Source of the DNA: Teratosphaeria epicoccoides
Lineage: Eukaryota > Ascomycota > Dothideomycetes > Mycosphaerellales > Teratosphaeriaceae
DNA: 64,000 nucleotides
Direction of reading: 5' to 3'
Assembly (NCBI GenBank): GCA_021401465.1
Contig: JADDMT010000119.1
Coordinates: 19,317-83,316 of the forward strand
The notes under the pieces are model-generated. The model had not been told where the DNA came from, searched no databases, and saw nothing but the letters and a program-made list of their open reading frames with translations. Numbering within the stretch: position 1 is the first letter of the stretch; every line of letters begins with the position of its first letter. Both the position numbers and the translations under genes were made by a program. Of the stretch, positions 24,224-34,523 are shown piece by piece.

Positions 24224-26524
24224 TCAATCAAACCCGCCTGGGATCTTGGCCTCAAGCTTTGGAGGGCTTGAGCCTCGCTTGCCCGGCCCTGAGGGCTCAG
24301 ACGGGGCGGCGGCGTTCTTAGCTTCCATGGCTTTGATCCGCTCCAGCACGGAGCTGGGCCGGCGTCCGTGTGTTGGACTGGTTGGCGTCGGGCCCAGATC
24401 GAAGGTCTTCTTAACTGGAGAGGTGGGTTTCGATAGTGATGAGTCCTCCTCAGGGGCGGGTCGTGGCACGGGCTCAATGATTGCGGGCACCTGCGGGAGT
24501 GTGATTGCTTCAGGCCGCACGTCTGGGTCGTAGGCGACCTGAGAAGGCTGTTCTGATTCATCCGCTTGCTGGGCTTCACGCTGAAGCTGCTCGTTCGCCG
24601 CAGCCTGCTCCAATTGGCTCTCCATGGACGCGTCCTCGAAGACTGGCGTCGCGGGTTCTGACCGTTCCGGCTCTTTTGCATTATGCAGATTGTTCTGCAG
24701 TATCTCAGAAGTGGCTTCACTAGGTGCAACCTCCTCAGTTTCTCTTCGAGATGAGACATCCGATCCAGCATTTGGGAGCACGCCCGACTCCGCGCGAATG
24801 ATGGAAGCTGCACTGCCATTCATCGACCTCTCAGCTGGTGCTTGTGGGATGGGAATGGCAGGCACCTCATGATTGGTTTCTTCCATGCCTTCCGGGTCAA
24901 GGACACTTGTCGTTTCGCTCTCATCGCCACCAGCGATAGCAGAAACCGCACTCTCCATCCTTCGTCTCTCAGGGATGCTCTCCAGACTGCCTCGGCCACC
25001 CTTGAGAGCCCTGTGGCTCTCTGGCGTACCGCCGCCGTCCGCCAGACCCTCGCCACCGCCTTCTCTCCTGCCTGTCGACGAAGGGATGACGCCACCTCCA
25101 ATCCTGGCCCAGAACATGCGCTCCCTCAATCTGACTGCTTCTTCCCATGCGCTATGCTTGTCCACGTCTGTATCAGCCCTCCAATGTCCATCCCTGACCA
25201 TTCTCAGAAAGCCGACGAAATCACCGACTGCCCTGACTCGGCCTAAGCAGTAATCGCACAGTGGATACCGTTGAGCGGAGTTTTCCTCGCTAGTCCGAAA
25301 TCTGTGCTTCCGCACGTACGGCTCGTGCTTCCTGCTCTCGCCACACAGTGCGCAAGCGAAGACAGGTCCGTAGTGTTTTTGTTGAGGCAGGAACGGCTCC
25401 ACAACGAGACTCCCTGCTAATAATGACGAAAGCACCGATCGTCTGCTCAGAAATGAAAGGCCAGGCGCCAGGTCCAGACGAAGGGTCGGCTCGATATCTT
25501 CCAGCAATGTGCGTTTGTAGAACTTGCTGTCTTTGAGCGGCGGCACAGAAGCGGCGCCAGGAAAGGTCGCAGATGGGCTGTTGTTCGTGGAATTCGAACT
25601 GCCAAACGAGAAGGCTCCTGGCAAGCTCGGCGAGCTTGATGCCACGAGATTCGTCTGCGACGCCGCTGCAGAATTATTGACGACGCTACCACTCGCCTGT
25701 CTCGAATGCGGTGATAGTCTTCGGCCGATGTTGAGCAGGTCCTGGAAATCTTGATACGCCTGAACATCGTTTCGCACCATAGGCGTCAGCAGCTGGGAGA
25801 AGTAAAGCGGATGATTCGGCGGTATGCTTGCGCCGGGTTCGGCTGCGCTTGGCGAGAACTGCACGGCATCCCAGACGTTTGTCGTTGAATGTACCGGGGT
25901 GGTCGGCATGCTGCTGCTCTCATGCTCGCTCGCTCTTTCCTCCAGCTTCTCCATGACGCCCTTGAGATCCTGGAGCTGCTCTGTTTGGCTGACGAGCAGC
26001 AGCTCTGTATCGTTCAATTGGTTCCTCAACTGGCTGTTCCGCCTCTCAGCGCTATCCACTTCTTTCTTTGCGTTGGCGACCATGTTATTGGCTTCTTCAA
26101 ATAGTTGCGCAGACATCTCCTCCATCTCAAGGTCGCCCTGCCTCCTCGCCTTCTCGGCGACCTCCCGCTTCTCCCGCTCCTGCGCCAATTCCTGCTTCAG
26201 TGTCAAAAGCTGCTTCTCAAAAGTGCTTCGATGCACCAGCACCTCCCTCGCGATCATCTCATCCAGCTCTTCCTTCTCCTTCCGTAATCGCTCCAGCTCA
26301 TGCCGGGTCTGCTCTAGATCATGCCGGGTCGCCTGCAAGGAGTCGTCCAGATTCGTCTGGTAGTTGATCGCATTGACCAGCTTCGTACTGAGCATCGCCA
26401 CCTCGTCGCTCAAGTCCGGCTTGCTGCTAGCCTCGTTGCTCGCTTTTCGTGACACAGGCGAGGGAGTGCCCCGTCTCGTGTCCATCATGTCCTCGCGCAT
26501 GACGGGCGAAGCGACGGCGGCCAT
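24224..26524 (-). CDS. SEC2: Sec2-type Rab guanine nucleotide exchange factor
   Basis: Sec2 activates the Rab GTPase Sec4 on post-Golgi secretory vesicles for polarised exocytosis. The frame encodes 766 residues without introns. Residues about 45-200 are a long parallel-type coiled coil that includes the Sec2 signature LFEEANNMVANAKKEV. A central region (about 360-470) carries two Cys-pair motifs (CALCGESRK and YPLCDYCLGRV), usual in filamentous-fungal Sec2 proteins. The rest is Ser/Pro/Glu-rich and disordered. The frame stays open upstream of the ATG for about 165 bases without another ATG. A branch/acceptor-like CTGAC...AACAG lies there, so an extra 5' exon is possible. Confidence 0.9.
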   Translation of the reverse strand: MAAVASPVMREDMMDTRRGTPSPVSRKASNEASSKPDLSDEVAMLSTKLVNAINYQTNLDDSLQATRHDLEQTRHELERLRKEKEELDEMIAREVLVHRSTFEKQLLTLKQELAQEREKREVAEKARRQGDLEMEEMSAQLFEEANNMVANAKKEVDSAERRNSQLRNQLNDTELLLVSQTEQLQDLKGVMEKLEERASEHESSSMPTTPVHSTTNVWDAVQFSPSAAEPGASIPPNHPLYFSQLLTPMVRNDVQAYQDFQDLLNIGRRLSPHSRQASGSVVNNSAAASQTNLVASSSPSLPGAFSFGSSNSTNNSPSATFPGAASVPPLKDSKFYKRTLLEDIEPTLRLDLAPGLSFLSRRSVLSSLLAGSLVVEPFLPQQKHYGPVFACALCGESRKHEPYVRKHRFRTSEENSAQRYPLCDYCLGRVRAVGDFVGFLRMVRDGHWRADTDVDKHSAWEEAVRLRERMFWARIGGGVIPSSTGRREGGGEGLADGGGTPESHRALKGGRGSLESIPERRRMESAVSAIAGGDESETTSVLDPEGMEETNHEVPAIPIPQAPAERSMNGSAASIIRAESGVLPNAGSDVSSRRETEEVAPSEATSEILQNNLHNAKEPERSEPATPVFEDASMESQLEQAAANEQLQREAQQADESEQPSQVAYDPDVRPEAITLPQVPAIIEPVPRPAPEEDSSLSKPTSPVKKTFDLGPTPTSPTHGRRPSSVLERIKAMEAKNAAAPSEPSGPGKRGSSPPKLEAKIPGGFD

Positions 26525-28265
26525 ATTATTGGCCGAGCGCGACTTTGACAGCGTCGGAAAGAAGCTTCGCGGCGCTTGCGGAGTCGGCGAGGTGGAAGAG
26601 GACGCAGAGCGCGCGAAGAAGGAGGGGCGGGCTATCGATGCGTGGCGGCCATCATTGCCCCATCCCGAGACGAAGAGGAAGCTGTTCAGAGCGATGTGTC
26701 AGCCTCGTGATCGCCCGATGCGCAGGTGACTGTGGAGGCGTGCTCACTCCGCCACGGTGAAGACCGGGTCGCTCGTGACCGTAGCGTGGGACGAGAGGGC
26801 TCGTGATCGTGGACCGTGGTGGGAGGTGGAGGCGCTGGTATCTGCTCGACGCTTCCGGGTGGCTGAGGTGTCCGCGCAGCGCTTGCGAGGTCTGGCTCCC
26901 CGCTCGTACCACAAAGGGTTTAGACTTTCTCTTGGTCACACATAGCAGTTTCGTCTACACGTGTATGTATGCATGTATGTATGTATGTATGTGTGTATGC
27001 GTGTATGTATGTATGCTGCCGTATAGCAATCCAGTCAGTCAATCGATTGTGCGTGAATGATGGGAGAATTGATTAAAAGGAACATCAATCGTGCGGCCAC
27101 ACGAACGCTTGATTACGTTCGTGGCGCCGCTTCCAAGCTTGTTTCAGTTGCACATGAAACAAACATCCTCATGTCCCCATATACTCGTTGACTGGCGATG
27201 CATTCCTGAATGTCAACCTACAACATCATCTACAGACCACAACACCCGCCTCATTACAGCTGAGATTCTCTCATCGCCTGGAACCTCAGGCATTCGGCAG
27301 GTGAAGCATTGGTAGCAACTCCAGCAACCCCAGTCATCCGCGACTCGCCAGGAAAACAAGGATGATACTCGCACCCATAAATCTCCAGGCCCAATCAATA
27401 ATGACCGTCACCGAAGACACCAAGGACCAAGACCTTCCGGACTATTTATTCTCCCTTCGCCAGCATGGCGTCTGCGCGCGACATGTGCACAGAAGAATTA
27501 CATCGAGTCTCATCGTCAACCACGCACCGGGAACCCGATCGGCTAGTACGCTCTAAAAAGATCGTCAGATCAGTTCAAGATTCTGTACCCCTCGTGGCAA
27601 TCTCTTCGTCAACATGGTGGGTTCAGGACTTCTGCAGACGGCTGAACAACGGCGATTCAAGTGAAATTTCTTCTTCGTGTGTTAGCGCCGCCGATTGCTG
27701 CTTAACAACAAGGTACACCATGCTAACCGGCCAGATTCTTGCACCACTCTAACCCCAAGTGAACGCGGCTCGATGGGAAAAGCTTGGGTGGTCCTATTTG
27801 TTCCACCGGCTTTACAAAAGACCATGCGATCGTGACGAACCCTTTTAGCGCCAATTCTGCCATACGGATACGCGAGCAATACAGCACGTAGGCCACCGTT
27901 CAACTGGAAGAGGGTGTAGGCGTACACTTCGTGCTGCTGTACAACAAACACTCATCAATCACTTTCATCTGGAAATTTCTACACCCCTCTTCCGATCTCC
28001 CGTTCCTTGCATCTCGCCAGAACAACGACACATACATACGTTCTTCTATCCTCGCCAAGAAAACTTCAAGACATCACCCATGGATCATCCACCACCAACA
28101 TCCACCTGCACCCAACAAGCCCCGCACCATATCGCAGACGCGCCAAGCACATTACACATCAACACCAAATACTAACCCACTACCTTCTCTATCTCGTCCC
28201 TATCAGCCCCCTCACACAACACCGTCCATCCATCCATCACACTCCAAGACCCCGACTCACTCACC
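26525..28265. other. Intergenic with GTAT microsatellite
   Basis: The SEC2 upstream region is followed by a (GTAT)n microsatellite and about 1.2 kb with no supported gene. The stretch ends in the C-rich leader of the putative secreted gene at 28266. Confidence 0.4.
26961..27015. repeat. (GTAT)n microsatellite
   Basis: A run of GTAT units, with GTGT and GCAT variants, covers about 55 bases. Confidence 0.9.
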
Positions 28266-28458
28266 ATGCAACTCACGGGCTCGCTCCTCCCCCTCCTCCT
28301 CCCCGCCACACTCCCACCAGCAATATCCCTGCCCCAATCCCTCGCCGACCCGGTCTGATCAGGGCCCTCACATGCTGCATGTACTACTGCATGGTGAACC
28401 CCAACACCGACACCGAGGCGAATCTGAGGTGCGTGCGAGACTTGTGTCAGGCGTGCAG
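28266..28458 (+). pseudogene. Cysteine-rich secreted protein, copy 1, frame broken after the signal peptide
   Basis: An ATG in good context (CACCATGCA) opens MQLTGSLLPLLLPATLPPAI, a clear signal peptide, but this frame stops at 28356-28358. The adjacent frame carries a compact cysteine module, C-x3-C-M-x-N-P-x7-L-x-C-x4-C-Q-A-C-R, ending exactly at an AG|GTGAGC donor at 28458/28459. No donor lies between the ATG and the module, so splicing cannot join the two frames. A one-base indel, or an assembly error, is the simplest reading. The module has a second copy at 28635-28874. No family is recognised. Confidence 0.45.
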
Positions 28459-28634
28459 GTGAGCATTCTCTGTGCAATCGCCTTTGCGCCCGCGAGCCGG
28501 AAATTGAGGATGGCTGATAGTTGTGTAGGGAGGACAGGTGATCGAAAGGTTTTGTAGGAAGGGGGCTTGTGGGAAATTGGGTTGGCGGCGCCCCGAATGA
28601 TTGGTGTCTTTGACGATCGAGGCGTCTTGCTTAG

Positions 28635-28874
28635 GTGAACGTCCTGATTGCCGAGTGTGATGGCCAGATGTACCGAAGATCATGCGGTCGCCAGTCTCTT
28701 CTTACTACAGTGCGAGTTTCTCGTTGCCACGACTGGTGCATGAGCAATCCTGGCTCTGCGGCTCAAGTGGCCCTGTGGTGTATCGACGAGTCGTGTCAGG
28801 CTTGCAGGTGTAAACTCATCATCGCCTGGCTCGCGTTGAGAGATGACAGCTTAGAACTTAAGTGGTGTGGCTGA
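28635..28874 (+). CDS. Cysteine-rich module, copy 2 (exon of the same or a sister gene)
   Basis: The open stretch after a CTTAG acceptor at 28634 encodes VNVLIAECDGQMYRRSCGRQ, then a second copy of the module with identical spacing: C-x3-C-M-x-N-P-x7-L-x-C-x4-C-Q-A-C-R. It is again followed by AG|GT. A segment after the copy 1 intron (about 28560) reads GGQVIERFCRKGACG, resembling DGQMYRRSCGRQ here. The duplication therefore covers more than one exon. The full exon chain is not solved; a signal peptide is seen only before copy 1. Confidence 0.4.
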   Translation: MNVLIAECDGQMYRRSCGRQSLLTTVRVSRCHDWCMSNPGSAAQVALWCIDESCQACRCKLIIAWLALRDDSLELKWCG

Positions 28875-29202
28875 CGATTTTGTGTTTTGCGATAGGAGGG
28901 AAAGTTGTTTTGCGACGGAGTGAGATGGGATGAGATGGGAGGGAAGGGGCAGGTGGCTGCGGTTGTTGTCATGCGTGGTGAGTGGCGTGAGGGACGCGCG
29001 ATGTGGGAGGTGCGTGGCGATGTTTGAGATCTGACTTGGAAGTTGCACGGTCGATGGAGCATTTGACCCGTTTTCTTTCGATGGTGTGATCAGGCGTCTG
29101 TGAGAGATTGATCAGCGAATATTGAAGCAGCTCGATGTCACGAGCTCCATACACCGTAAATCTTTCTCGGCTGTCATGTCGTACATCTGTGCTCCCATCC
29201 GA
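28875..29202. other. Intergenic, 3' side of ATG29
   Basis: There may be a trailing exon of the cysteine-rich gene after GCGATAG at 28898 (reading EGKLFCDG). Nothing else is supported. Confidence 0.3.
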
Positions 29203-30749
29203 CTACCTCCCTCCACCCTGCCCCTGCCCTCCTCCACCTACCTGTCTACCTTGCCCAAACCTGCCAACGCCAACTCTACTAGCGATGGAAGCCATACTCC
29301 CAATTCCCAAACTACTCCCGCCACCTCGCTGCATATGACTGAGCAGCGCATCCTCGAGCGCCGACTTCGTGACACTCCCGTCGTCCAAATCACTAAAGGA
29401 GCTACCTAAGCTCGGCGATCCAGTATCGCTATTATTCCGCTGGCTCCTCGGAGACAAGTTCGCAAGCTGCGCTTTCTGTCTTGGACTCAGTGGTCCCAGA
29501 CGCTGTTGCGGGCTGACCAGCGTAGGAGAACAGTTTGTGATTGATGGCTGAGCTTGTTGTTGTGCTGACGAGGCGGAGGAAGCTGATGAGTCGGCGTTTT
29601 CGTATTTCTGCTTGCCTTTGTCTGCGAAAAGTATCTGCGCCGAAGGAACAACCGCGCGTCTTGTTTCTTTCAAAGTGGCAGCCGGGTCGTCTTTACTACC
29701 GCCGGTCCTGCTAGCGAAGGGCAGGTAGCCTTCTTCTGAGCTTCCCTCACCGTTGTCGTCGTAGTCCTCGACATCGCCTTCAAATCCTGGAGTCTTCAGC
29801 TTGGCCGGCACACGTCTTCCAACCACCGCGCGTCGACTGAAGGCTTGACTTCTGCCAGACGGCTTCTCCTCCTCCGAAGCACTATCTTCTGGACCATCAT
29901 GGCCCATCGCGTACTTGTCATTCTCGTCGCCTTGGTGAACTCCAGTCGCTCTGCTCGAAACCCCCGGACGCTTCGTAGAGCCAAAAGAGCCCCTGACAGC
30001 TCGCACCACACCTTTCCCACTTCCAGCAAGCATCTTACTCTGCGTGACCGTAGTCGTGCTTGGAGTTCTGCTCAACACACCAGGTGGAGCATGCACACTC
30101 CTTGGCGTCCCAGCGGAAGCTGGGCTGCCTGGCCCACTGCCGCCACCGGTTGCCTTGAGCGTGGTGATGGCTGTTGGCAGTCGTGCGCCCTTCATATTAG
30201 GGGCGGTCGTTGAGGAGCTGTCGGTGCCAACTTCTGGTGGTAAGAAAGGGCTCGGCACTTGAGATGTGCTACCAAGCCGCTGCATCTGCTTCCTCATGCC
30301 CTCAAAGTGTCGCTCGTAAAGCCAAGCTGCTTGTTGTAGAAGGAAAGAGAGATCGACTTCAAAGCGTGCGGCCATATTTGGCCAGTCTAGATCCTATCGA
30401 GGTTTGTGTTAGTTCTTGCTACAATTCATGCTTGTTGAAGATAAAATACTTTGGCATTTCCAGCCTTGCTGATCAGCTTCCACAGCGCCTTATCTTTAGT
30501 GGTGTCCCATTCGACCATAGGTGGATCTTCAAAACCACTTCGGGAGAATGGGATGCGTACGAGGCATGTATAGCGCACTTTTGTCTTGCTTGTCGACTGG
30601 ACTGGAGCATTCTGTTGAGCTACTGACGGTGGCCTAGGCGATTCGAGGTTAGTGGTTGCATTGGACAAGACATTCCGAGTGGGCGCTGCTTTAGACGGTG
30701 GCGGCATGGCACTAGGGGGTAGCTGCGAGATGGAAGGAGAAGCAGACAT
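29203..30749 (-). CDS. ATG29: Autophagy-related protein 29
   Basis: Atg29 joins Atg17 and Atg31 in the scaffold that starts the autophagosome at the phagophore assembly site. The exons are 30749-30450 and 30393-29203 (496 residues). The intron (30394-30449) has GTATTT, ACTAAC and ATAG. The conserved N-terminal domain reads YTCLVRIPFSRSGFEDPPMV, then KDKALWKLIS. After the intron it reads LDWPNMAARFEVDLSFLLQQ, followed by AAWLYERHFEGMRKQM, all standard Atg29 text. The remaining 330 residues are Ser/Gly/Pro-rich and disordered, as in filamentous fungi, with likely phosphorylation sites. Confidence 0.94.
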
Positions 30750-31100
30750 CGCTGTCCAGTCGCAGCTTGGAATACATAGTTGTGTATGATGACTGTAGAA
30801 GCAAGCAAGTCACTTGTATGTGTTCCGAGGACTAGCGGCGGTCACTCCCGCTGACCTCAGATTGGCTATGCCGCTACTACGGGAAGATGGACTATTCAAC
30901 ATGATGGATCTGCCGGGACAGCAATCCTGATTGCAAATTGAAATTTCGTGCATGCTATGAACGGAGGGGTTGCTGATTGAGCAGCCTTCTCGCCGTCAAA
31001 GACTCTTCGTGACCGTCAAGCCCTGCGCAAGGCATCCCCACCTCCCTCAAGACGCCAGCATCGCATAGCAGAAAACCTCAAGCACATACCAGTGATGCAC
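30750..31100. other. Intergenic between ATG29 start and eL21 stop
   Basis: The ATG29 upstream region is followed by the 3' flank of the eL21 gene. No gene is seen. Confidence 0.5.
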
Positions 31101-31737
31101 TTAGATGTGGGTGTCGTACGGGATTGGTGTGATGGTCTCTGGCTTGTTGTCCTTTGCGCTCACGATCCTCGATTCCCTGGGCATCGCCGGCTGCCTCTTC
31201 AAGTGCATATGGACACCCTCCTCCTTGGCCTTCCTTTTCTTGGCCGCGTTCTCCTTGACGCGAACTAAGAACTCCTCTCTCGAGCGCGAGTGGCGGACAT
31301 GCTCAATGCGGACGTTGATGCGCTTTTCGATGTATCGGTTGCCAACCTGGCGGTAGAGGATAACGCCGACTGCGGACTTGGTCACGTTGTAGACGACGCC
31401 AGTCTTGCCATGGTAGACCTTGTATGGCTGCGCGGGTTTGTTAGTTGCTGTTCAGGCCAATTCGCGATTCGAAATGCTCGGCGTGACGTACCATGCCCTT
31501 CTGGACGGCACCGTTGGCGACGACATCGACAATGTCACCGACTCTGTATTGCTTCAAGTATGTTCCCAGAGGAATCATACCCTTCTTCTTGAAATCTCTG
31601 CTGAAGGCTGGGGCATGTTGTCAGCATGCTGTCCGTGAATGCCCTCATGTCCAGTGTTCGCATCCTGTTTTCTAGCTCTTCAAACAGTGTGACTGACCAT
31701 AGCGAGTGCCCGCTCTTAGACCGGCGGCGTGACCCAT
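31101..31737 (-). CDS. RPL21: 60S ribosomal protein L21 (eL21)
   Basis: This is a structural protein of the large cytosolic ribosomal subunit. The exons are 31737-31698, 31607-31492 and 31427-31101, giving 160 residues, the standard eL21 length. Splicing yields MGHAAGLRAGTRYAFSRDFK, then KKGMIPLGTYLKQYRVGDIV, and across intron 2 NGAVQKGMPYKVYHGKTGVV. The C-terminus ends PIPYDTHI, here with a slightly variant end. The first exon is only 40 nt. It is divergent from the uS4 gene with 239 bp between start codons. Confidence 0.97.
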
Positions 31738-31976
31738 TGCTGCGGTGTTGTAGTGCTGGTCGAAGGGTTAGTTGTCGGTGAGTCGTCGCTATCTCAGTTG
31801 ACTGTCGGCTTTCAATGTTCGCGATTACCCACACCAGAATTTCCCACGTTCAGCGGCTGGTCCCGCTCGCGCCGAAAGCCTTGGCGTTCAATTCGACTTG
31901 TGCACATCTGAACTTCTTCCAAGCTCTTCGATTTTCAGCAGGCTCGTTGCAAGCATTGTCGACAACACCCACCACC
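31738..31976. promoter_or_regulatory. Shared divergent promoter of eL21 and uS4 ribosomal genes
   Basis: The 239 bp between the two start codons must hold both promoters. A GGGTTAG word (telomere-repeat-like, the type bound by Tbf1-family factors at ribosomal protein promoters in some fungi) lies near 31765. Pyrimidine-rich text precedes the uS4 start. The region is certain from the gene positions; the factor site is inference. Confidence 0.5.
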
Positions 31977-33104
31977 ATGGCCCCGTGAGTACCATGCGAT
32001 ATCGAGTGCGAAAGCAGAGTAAAGCGCGGCATGTTGCAGTCCAGGGCAATGGCGAAGAGCATGAGCAGCAACAATACAACATCCCAAATACAGAACCAAC
32101 ACAGTCGGAACTATCACGCGATATGGACACCAAAAATCTGGATCGCATGCAAATTATTAGGTGTACCGCTTGGGGAGAGCTTCCTAGTATGTGCAGATCT
32201 GGCTCAGATGCATATGCGAAGGACATCCCATTCGACACCTATCATGCCATGCCCTTCGCTTTGCCCGGCTCAATCGACTGCGACTGCGTTCAACCAAGCC
32301 TGCTCCTGCGCTCTGTCTAAATATTCGTACATCGTGCTGACATGATTTCAGACGCTCATACTCTAAGACCTACAAGGTCCCTAGACGTCCGTTCGAGTCG
32401 GCTCGTCTGTCAGTACACCCCTGATGGCCACTGAGCGTGAGCTTGCTCCGCTTATGTCAAACGGTCCCTAACATGTCGACAGTGACTCTGAGTTGAAGAT
32501 CGTCGGCGAATACGGTCTGCGCAACAAGCGTGAGGTCTGGCGTGTCCAGCTCACCCTCTCCAAGATCCGTCGCGCTGCCCGGTATGTGTTTTGCAGCCAA
32601 TGTGCATGATTATCACTGACAATACTATAGTCAGCTGCTCACGCTCGACGAGAAGGATCCCAAGCGTCTCTTCGAAGGCAATGCTCTCATTCGCCGTCTG
32701 GTCCGTGTCGGTGTGCTCGACGAGTCCCGCATGAAGCTCGATTATGTGCTTGCCCTGAAGGTCGAGGACTTCTTGGAGCGCCGCCTCCAGACTTGTGTTT
32801 ACAAGCTCGGTCTTGCCAAGTCCATCCACCACGCCCGTGTGCTCATTCGCCAGCGTCACATCCGGTACGATAATCACCCCTACGCACACTATGAGTCGCT
32901 ATTAACATTCTTTGCAGCGTCGGCAAGCAGATCGTCAACGTCCCGTCATTCATCGTCCGTCTCGACTCCCAGAAGCACATCGACTTCGCTCTTACCTCGC
33001 CATTCGGTGGAGGGCGCCCTGGCCGTGTTAGGAGAAAGAAGGCCAAGGCCGCAGAGAAGGGTGGTGACGAGGGCGAGGAGGGTGGCGAGGAAGAGGAGGA
33101 GTAA
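31977..33104 (+). CDS. RPS9: 40S ribosomal protein S9 (uS4)
   Basis: This protein of the small cytosolic ribosomal subunit is important for decoding fidelity. The exons are 31977-31984, 32352-32408, 32483-32581, 32631-32864 and 32918-33104 (194 residues), with every intron in phase 2. The product begins MAPRSYSKTYKVPRRPFESA and holds the S4 RNA-binding region LERRLQTCVYKLGLAKSIHH followed by ARVLIRQRHIRVGKQIVNVP. It ends in a long Glu-rich tail. The first coding exon is only 8 nt, and intron 1 is 367 nt, far longer than others in the window. I looked for a box C/D snoRNA in intron 1 and saw no clear one. Confidence 0.97.
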
Positions 33105-34523
33105 ATTGTCGAGGCTCCATTGTCACGATGAGCATCAGCCGACAGTGGCAGGACAGGGCTTTTGGCTTACTGACGCATGGCTGCAAGGTACAAGAGGCTT
33201 GCGACACAATGTAGTCGGTGCAATGCAATGCGATGAGTCCTCCCGTCTTTCTCGTATCATATTCAGTCCCCGTGTCCTTGTGCGCTTCTAAGTCTCGGAC
33301 ATCGCAACAGCGATACATTTACGCCTGTCTGCGGGAGATGCCATCGGTGACTTCTCCGCCTCACAAGGCAGAAAACTGCGAGACTGTGATGTTGCTCGTG
33401 GGACGCGCAAAGAAAATTTCCATCGTACACAAGACTACCATTTGCAGCACCTCCCGTTTCTTTGGTGACGTGGGTTCCACTGAATGGCTCGCGGGTTCCA
33501 CTGAATGGCTCGCGGGCTAGGAAGATGTGCGTATGTCACGCTCATATCTACTACACCTTTGCTCTGCCAATATACTACAGGTCGTGCGCTTGCCAGCAGT
33601 CCGGCTTGACTGCTTCTCCATATACGTGTTACTTTGCCTACACCGGCAACCTGGACATGACGCTGATGGATGAGCCGTGCTCCAAGCGAACTGCCAGATT
33701 CCTCTCCGGTGAACCACATCATCGACTCAGTGCTAGAGAAGCTTGACACCCGTCCAGCGTCTTGTGTCTCTGTACCTCTGTTGAATTGTGCTTTGCAGCA
33801 AACGGACACAATATGCCAACACGGAGACTATTTATCGACTGCTTGGCTACAAGGATGAGTGAGTGGGTCTTTGAGCAGACGGTTCATACGCGGCCGGTGG
33901 ATATGTTGCAGGAAATGGCGAGGAGGCGTGAGAATCGTGAGAGCGAGAAGGTTTTCACCAGTCCCACTTCCGAAAGAGGTGTCAGTATCATTTTCATGAC
34001 GATGGAAGGGAGTGCATTTGAGGCGCAGGCTGATGGTTGCTGTGACATGGAATTTTTGATGTGGGTAGGCCTCACCAGCTACATCTGGATGAGGCACCAG
34101 TTCTAGCGCCGTCAGACAACTGATCTGGAGACAACAGAGGGACGAGAAGGGCAAGTCCTCCAAAAGGTGTGGCATTCTGGGGTCAGTCGAACGAGCGGTA
34201 CGAGGAGGCATCTTGTTCCATACACTAATTCCATAAACCTGCTCCTTCTCAGAAACTGCTGAAAGGCTCGCTGAAAGCTCTACCTTTACAACCTGCAATC
34301 GTAGTGACGCCTCGTTGCAATCGACGCCATGTAATCACGCCCGACGCCACCCTCCCCGCAGCCTTTTCTGCCCATTTCCATCGCCACGCATCTGCGAGTT
34401 GAGAGGGATCAACACACCGGTCCAGAAACTCCTGATTACCCTGGCACCGCATGGACGGGCACGAGTCAATAGACACGAGACTTGTGGTCAAGCCGTCACG
34501 CGCATCGACCATCGGCCCCGGCC
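33105..34523. other. Intergenic with a 21-bp tandem duplication
   Basis: About 1.4 kb with no supported gene. Frames such as 33828-34298 minus have no motif. A perfect two-copy tandem repeat lies at 33472-33516. Confidence 0.4.
33472..33516. repeat. Perfect two-copy 21-bp tandem repeat
   Basis: The unit GGGTTCCACTGAATGGCTCG plus C occurs twice head to tail (33472-33492, 33493-33513), followed by GGG. Confidence 0.9.

Noticed and set aside
24157..24819. 220-codon minus-strand Arg/Ser/Pro-rich frame
   Set aside because: Overlaps the SEC2 C-terminus in another frame; composition is that of an out-of-frame disordered region.
28007..28265. Long plus-strand Pro/His/Thr frame leading into the cysteine module
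   Set aside because: C-rich 5' leader read as codons; the signal-peptide ATG at 28266 in another frame is a better start.
31985..32351. Possible box C/D snoRNA in uS4 intron 1
   Set aside because: No clear RTGATGA box paired with a CTGA box and terminal stem was found by eye.
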